Shown here one piece after another: positions 61,733 to 64,000 of a DNA stretch of 64,000 bases; position 1 is the stretch's first letter, and every line of letters starts with the position of its first letter. The notes under the pieces are model-generated. The model did no database searches and was not told where the DNA came from. It worked only from the letters and a program-made list of their open reading frames with translations. Where the stretch lies: positions 1-64,000 of the forward strand of contig PABA01000080.1 in the NCBI GenBank assembly GCA_002699025.1, given 5' to 3'. The translations under genes and the position numbers were made by a program. Source of the DNA: Sandaracinus sp. (GTDB taxonomy: Bacteria; Myxococcota_A; Polyangia; Polyangiales; Houyiibacteriaceae).

Positions 61733-62070
61733 GCGCCGCGAAGGCGAGAGCCCCGACCGCGAGTGCGGCGAAATCGCGCCACCAAAGGGGAGCGCCGAGC
61801 GGCCCACGACCGCGCTGGTAAGCCAAAGATAGCGAGCGCCAGCGAGCGGAAGACGCCGCGCAGCAGAGCCACGCTCCTGCGAAGGCCGGAGCCCTCCAAC
61901 CGCGACAGCGGTCGTACCCACGAAGAACCGACCCGTGTGACGCGAGCGCAGCGAGCGCCGAGCGGCCCACGGCCGCGCTGGTAAGCCCAATAGCGAGCGC
62001 AGCGAGCGCAACAAACGCGAAAACCCGGCCGCAGGGGCCGGGTTTCACTCGACTGGAAGCGGGCGGGGTC
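61733..62070. repeat. 338-bp gap with a duplicated segment of about 57 bp
   Basis: Two direct copies (61790-61848 and 61953-62008) share GAGCGCCGAGCGGCCCACG and the following CCGCGCTGGTAAGCC with few changes. Both end in a GCGAGCGCAGCGAGCG motif. Between them is sequence with no codon structure. The right end carries the ribosomal operon's terminator. Confidence 0.8.
62021..62045 (-). terminator. terminator of the rpsN-rpmG-rpmB operon
   Basis: AAACCCGGCC pairs with GGCCGGGTTT (10 bp, loop GCAGG). On the minus strand it is followed by TTCGCGTTTGTTG, so it is T-rich after the stem. It lies about 25 bp past the rpmB stop. Confidence 0.85.
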
Positions 62071-62307
62071 TCAGACCTTGACGCCCTTGGCGCGAAGCTC
62101 GCGAAGCACGGTCTCGATGCCGCGCTTGTCGATCTCGCGGATGCCCGCCGTGCTCAGGCGGAGCTTCACGAAGCGCTCCTCCGAGGGGACCCAGAAGCGG
62201 TGGGTCTGGAGGTTCGGAAGCGTGCGCTTCTTCGTCTTGCGGTTGGAGTGGGAGACCTTGTTTCCCACCATCGGGCCCTTGCCCGTGACCATGCAGACCT
62301 TCGACAT
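62071..62307 (-). CDS. rpmB: ribosomal protein bL28
   Basis: The 78-residue product matches L28: [27 protein letters not shown]. There is one cysteine and no second CxxC, so this is the zinc-independent type. Last gene of the three-gene operon, followed by the terminator at 62021. Confidence 0.95.
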   Translation of the reverse strand: MSKVCMVTGKGPMVGNKVSHSNRKTKKRTLPNLQTHRFWVPSEERFVKLRLSTAGIREIDKRGIETVLRELRAKGVKV

Positions 62308-62324
62308 GATGCGTTCCTAGCCCT

Positions 62325-62495
62325 TCACTTCTTCGGCGACGGCATCTTGTGCTCGACGAACTCCACGTGCTTGCCGGCACGCGGGTCGTACTTCTTGAGC
62401 TTCAGCTTGCCCGGCATCGTCCGCTTGTTCTTGGTCGTGTAGTACGTGTAGCCCGTACCCGCGGTCGACACCATCCGGATCTTGTCACGCGGCAT
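62325..62495 (-). CDS. rpmG: ribosomal protein bL33
   Basis: A short 56-residue gene read directly from the minus strand: it begins [19 protein letters not shown] and ends HKMPSPKK, matching L33. There is no cysteine at all, so it is the zinc-independent form. It is separated by 17 bp from rpmB and starts three bases after the rpsN stop. Confidence 0.95.
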   Translation of the reverse strand: MPRDKIRMVSTAGTGYTYYTTKNKRTMPGKLKLKKYDPRAGKHVEFVEHKMPSPKK

Positions 62496-62498
62496 GGT

Positions 62499-62804
62499 TC
62501 ACCAGCTCGACTTCGTGAGGCCGGGGATCTCGCCCGCGAGGCCCAGCTGACGCAGGGCGATACGGGAGAGCCCGAACTTGCGGTAGTAGGCGCGGGGACG
62601 GCCCGTGACGGCGCAGCGGTTGCGCACGCGCGTCGGGCTCGAGTTCCGCGGCAGCTGCTGAAGCTTGTACATCGCCTCGTCCTTCTCCTCATCCGAGGCG
62701 TTCGGATCGGAGACGATCTTCTTCAGCTTCTGACGCTTGGCGTAGAACTTGTCCGCCAGCTTCTTGCGCTTCTCGTTGGAAGCGATCTTCGCCTTGGTGG
62801 CCAT
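62499..62804 (-). CDS. rpsN: ribosomal protein uS14
   Basis: The 101-residue product matches the long bacterial S14, with the [14 protein letters not shown]...[18 protein letters not shown] core. It has only one cysteine and no CxxC pairs, so it is the zinc-independent type. First gene of the operon; the promoter should lie in 62805-62960 but no clear box is seen. Confidence 0.95.
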   Translation of the reverse strand: MATKAKIASNEKRKKLADKFYAKRQKLKKIVSDPNASDEEKDEAMYKLQQLPRNSSPTRVRNRCAVTGRPRAYYRKFGLSRIALRQLGLAGEIPGLTKSSW

Positions 62805-63007
62805 GGTGCTTCTGCTTCTTCCAGTCGGTTTGCCCCGAAGGGCTCGCGAGCCTGACGGATCGATCGGACCCGCGCAAGTCGACGTCCCGCTCTATGGCCG
62901 ATTTTTGGCCCGCGCGCACGTGAGGGGTCGCAGAGCCCCGGGAGCGCACTGCACGCACGCTCAGGTCGGGGGAACGCGCGCTCGGGGAGGCTCGGGGGAA
63001 CGCGCGC

Positions 63008-63688
63008 TCAGGGATAGGGCGCCTGGGAGGCCCGGATCAGGTCGAGGAGCGCGTCGACCCCCTCGGTGCGATCGGCGAGCGTCGCCTGCCGGCCCGTCTC
63101 CTCGAAGGAGGTCACGAGCGCCTTCCCGAGGGGCGTGCCGCCCCGGTCCCAGATCACGAAGAGCACGTCCTTCGAGAGCGGGCCCGCGTGGGCCGGGAGC
63201 ATCTCGAGCTCCGCGCTCGGCGCGTCGGCCACGTCGACCACCAGGAGCGTCGGCTCGAAGTCGGCGGCGAAGGTGGGCAGGCGCGAGAGATCGGAGAAGG
63301 CGAGGGGCACGACCTTCGGCCCGAGGGCGGTCTTGAGCCGGCGCGCGAGGCCGCTCCCCTCGGCGAAGATCAGCGCCCGGGTCGGGCCCGAGCGGGTGGG
63401 GAAGCGGTGGGTCGGCGCCTGGGAGGTGCGTGCCGGCCGCTCGGTCTCCCGGATGCTCCCGAGGATGGAGCGCACCCGATCGACGACCTCGTCGGCGCGC
63501 CCCGCGCTCAGCCGCCGCGCGACGGCCTTGCGCACCTCGGTCTCGACGAGCGCGACCCACTCGCTGGCGCTGCTGGGGTCCGCCTCCGCCGCCTCGAGGG
63601 CCTCGAAGAGGACGGCCGCCGCGAGCTCCGGCGCGAGCATCCCCTCGAGGACCTCCCGCACGACGATCGCCTCCTGCCCGAGCTTCAC
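63008..63688 (-). CDS. protein with degenerate receiver-like C-terminal domain
   Basis: The 226-residue product starts from GTG 63688 with a helical N-terminal region (REVLEGMLAPELAAAVLFEAL, then EWVALVETEVRKAVARRLSAG, about 10-80). After a linker comes an alpha/beta domain: TRALIFAEGSGLARRLKTALG, LLVVDVADAPSAELEML, VLFVIWDRGGTPLGKALV. The spacing is like a receiver domain, but the acid-pocket and Lys motifs are weak. The N-terminal part looks like a small helical adaptor. Exact role unknown. Confidence 0.65.
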   Translation of the reverse strand: MKLGQEAIVVREVLEGMLAPELAAAVLFEALEAAEADPSSASEWVALVETEVRKAVARRLSAGRADEVVDRVRSILGSIRETERPARTSQAPTHRFPTRSGPTRALIFAEGSGLARRLKTALGPKVVPLAFSDLSRLPTFAADFEPTLLVVDVADAPSAELEMLPAHAGPLSKDVLFVIWDRGGTPLGKALVTSFEETGRQATLADRTEGVDALLDLIRASQAPYP

Positions 63689-63841
63689 GACCCGATCATA
63701 GCCCGTTCGAGGGAAGCGCCGCGAAGCCTTTTCGCCGAGCCGCGCCGTCGAACCCTCAGCCGGTCGTGGGACGACGCCATCCGATGAGAACGGGGCAGAC
63801 CAGGCGATCGCCGAGCGCGGCTGGCTGCTAGGGTCCCGCCC

Positions 63842-64000
63842 ATGCGCACGCTCACCGCCATCCTCGGCAACTCGCAGCGCCTCGACGGGGGCGCCATGTT
63901 CGGCAACGCCCCGCGGGCCCTCTGGCAGCGCTGGATCGCGCCGGACGAGCGCAACCGCATCCCCCTCGCCTGCCGCGCCATGCTGATCCGCGAGGGCGAG
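63842..64000 (+). CDS. metallo-beta-lactamase-fold hydrolase (5' end only)
   Basis: The first 53 residues are visible and cut by the window edge: [20 protein letters not shown] and then [17 protein letters not shown]. This opening is typical of MBL-fold metallohydrolases of the lactonase/AiiA-like group (the HxHxDH zinc motif would follow beyond the edge). It diverges from the receiver-like gene with 153 bp between starts. Confidence 0.8.
   Translation, partial: MRTLTAILGNSQRLDGGAMFGNAPRALWQRWIAPDERNRIPLACRAMLIREGE

Overview
The window is a very GC-rich, gene-dense chromosomal stretch. It probably comes from a myxobacterium-like member of the Myxococcota, with the Polyangia/Sandaracinaceae type fitting best. 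The reasons are the strong G/C bias at third codon positions, several Ser/Thr kinases (one fused to a huge TPR array), Asp-Ala-Gly-Pro linkers after lipoprotein cysteines, CGDG/ExCD cysteine-rich repeats (DUF4215 type), a DUF1592/1588-DUF1552 pair and MoxR/VWA clusters. This placement is inferred from gene content; no 16S gene is present.

Layout: 1-2321 (+) has a possible gene tail, a Rieske oxygenase and a Ser/Thr kinase. 2341-6309 (-) has a sterol-desaturase-type hydroxylase, a small PQQ-blade protein, a polytopic membrane protein and a VWA lipoprotein. 6368-19894 (-) is one tightly packed eight-gene operon: coiled-coil membrane protein, MoxR ATPase, membrane protein, ABC ATPase, ABC permease, DUF58, BatA-like VWA and a double-VWA protein. 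20272-26593 holds small exported proteins, an AraC regulator, an orphan DNA methyltransferase, a small lower-GC membrane-protein gene between inverted palindromes, PhoH and a lipoprotein. 26737-32997 (-) holds penicillin acylase, CHAD and PA14 proteins. 33386-38695 (-) is a kinase/TPR giant whose N-terminus resembles a death-fold-like adaptor. 39033-41372 (+) is a multi-receiver/HPt/degenerate-GGDEF protein.

41485-50800 has a CAP lipoprotein, an exported methyltransferase-like protein, an OprM-type channel, a small secreted protein, an LRR lipoprotein divergent from a membrane kinase, a small lipoprotein and a SMUG-type DNA glycosylase. 51029-56728 (-) pairs a giant Cys-rich lipoprotein with a protein that looks like the lipid-binding N-terminal module of vitellogenin-type transfer proteins. 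57118-60272 (+) is the DUF1592/1588-DUF1552 pair. 60444-64000 holds a Flp-like pilin, SufE, a HIT protein, the rpsN-rpmG-rpmB operon (cysteine-poor forms), a receiver-like protein and the start of a metallo-beta-lactamase-fold enzyme.

The main themes are cell-surface lipoproteins, phospho-signalling and ATPase/VWA machinery. The intergenic DNA is itself unusual. Many gaps carry short tandem repeats, notably GGGCAC hexamer arrays that match G-quadruplex patterns and twice sit just after a stop codon, GTGCTC arrays, and 10-, 15- and 24-bp repeats. No tRNA, rRNA or CRISPR array was seen.
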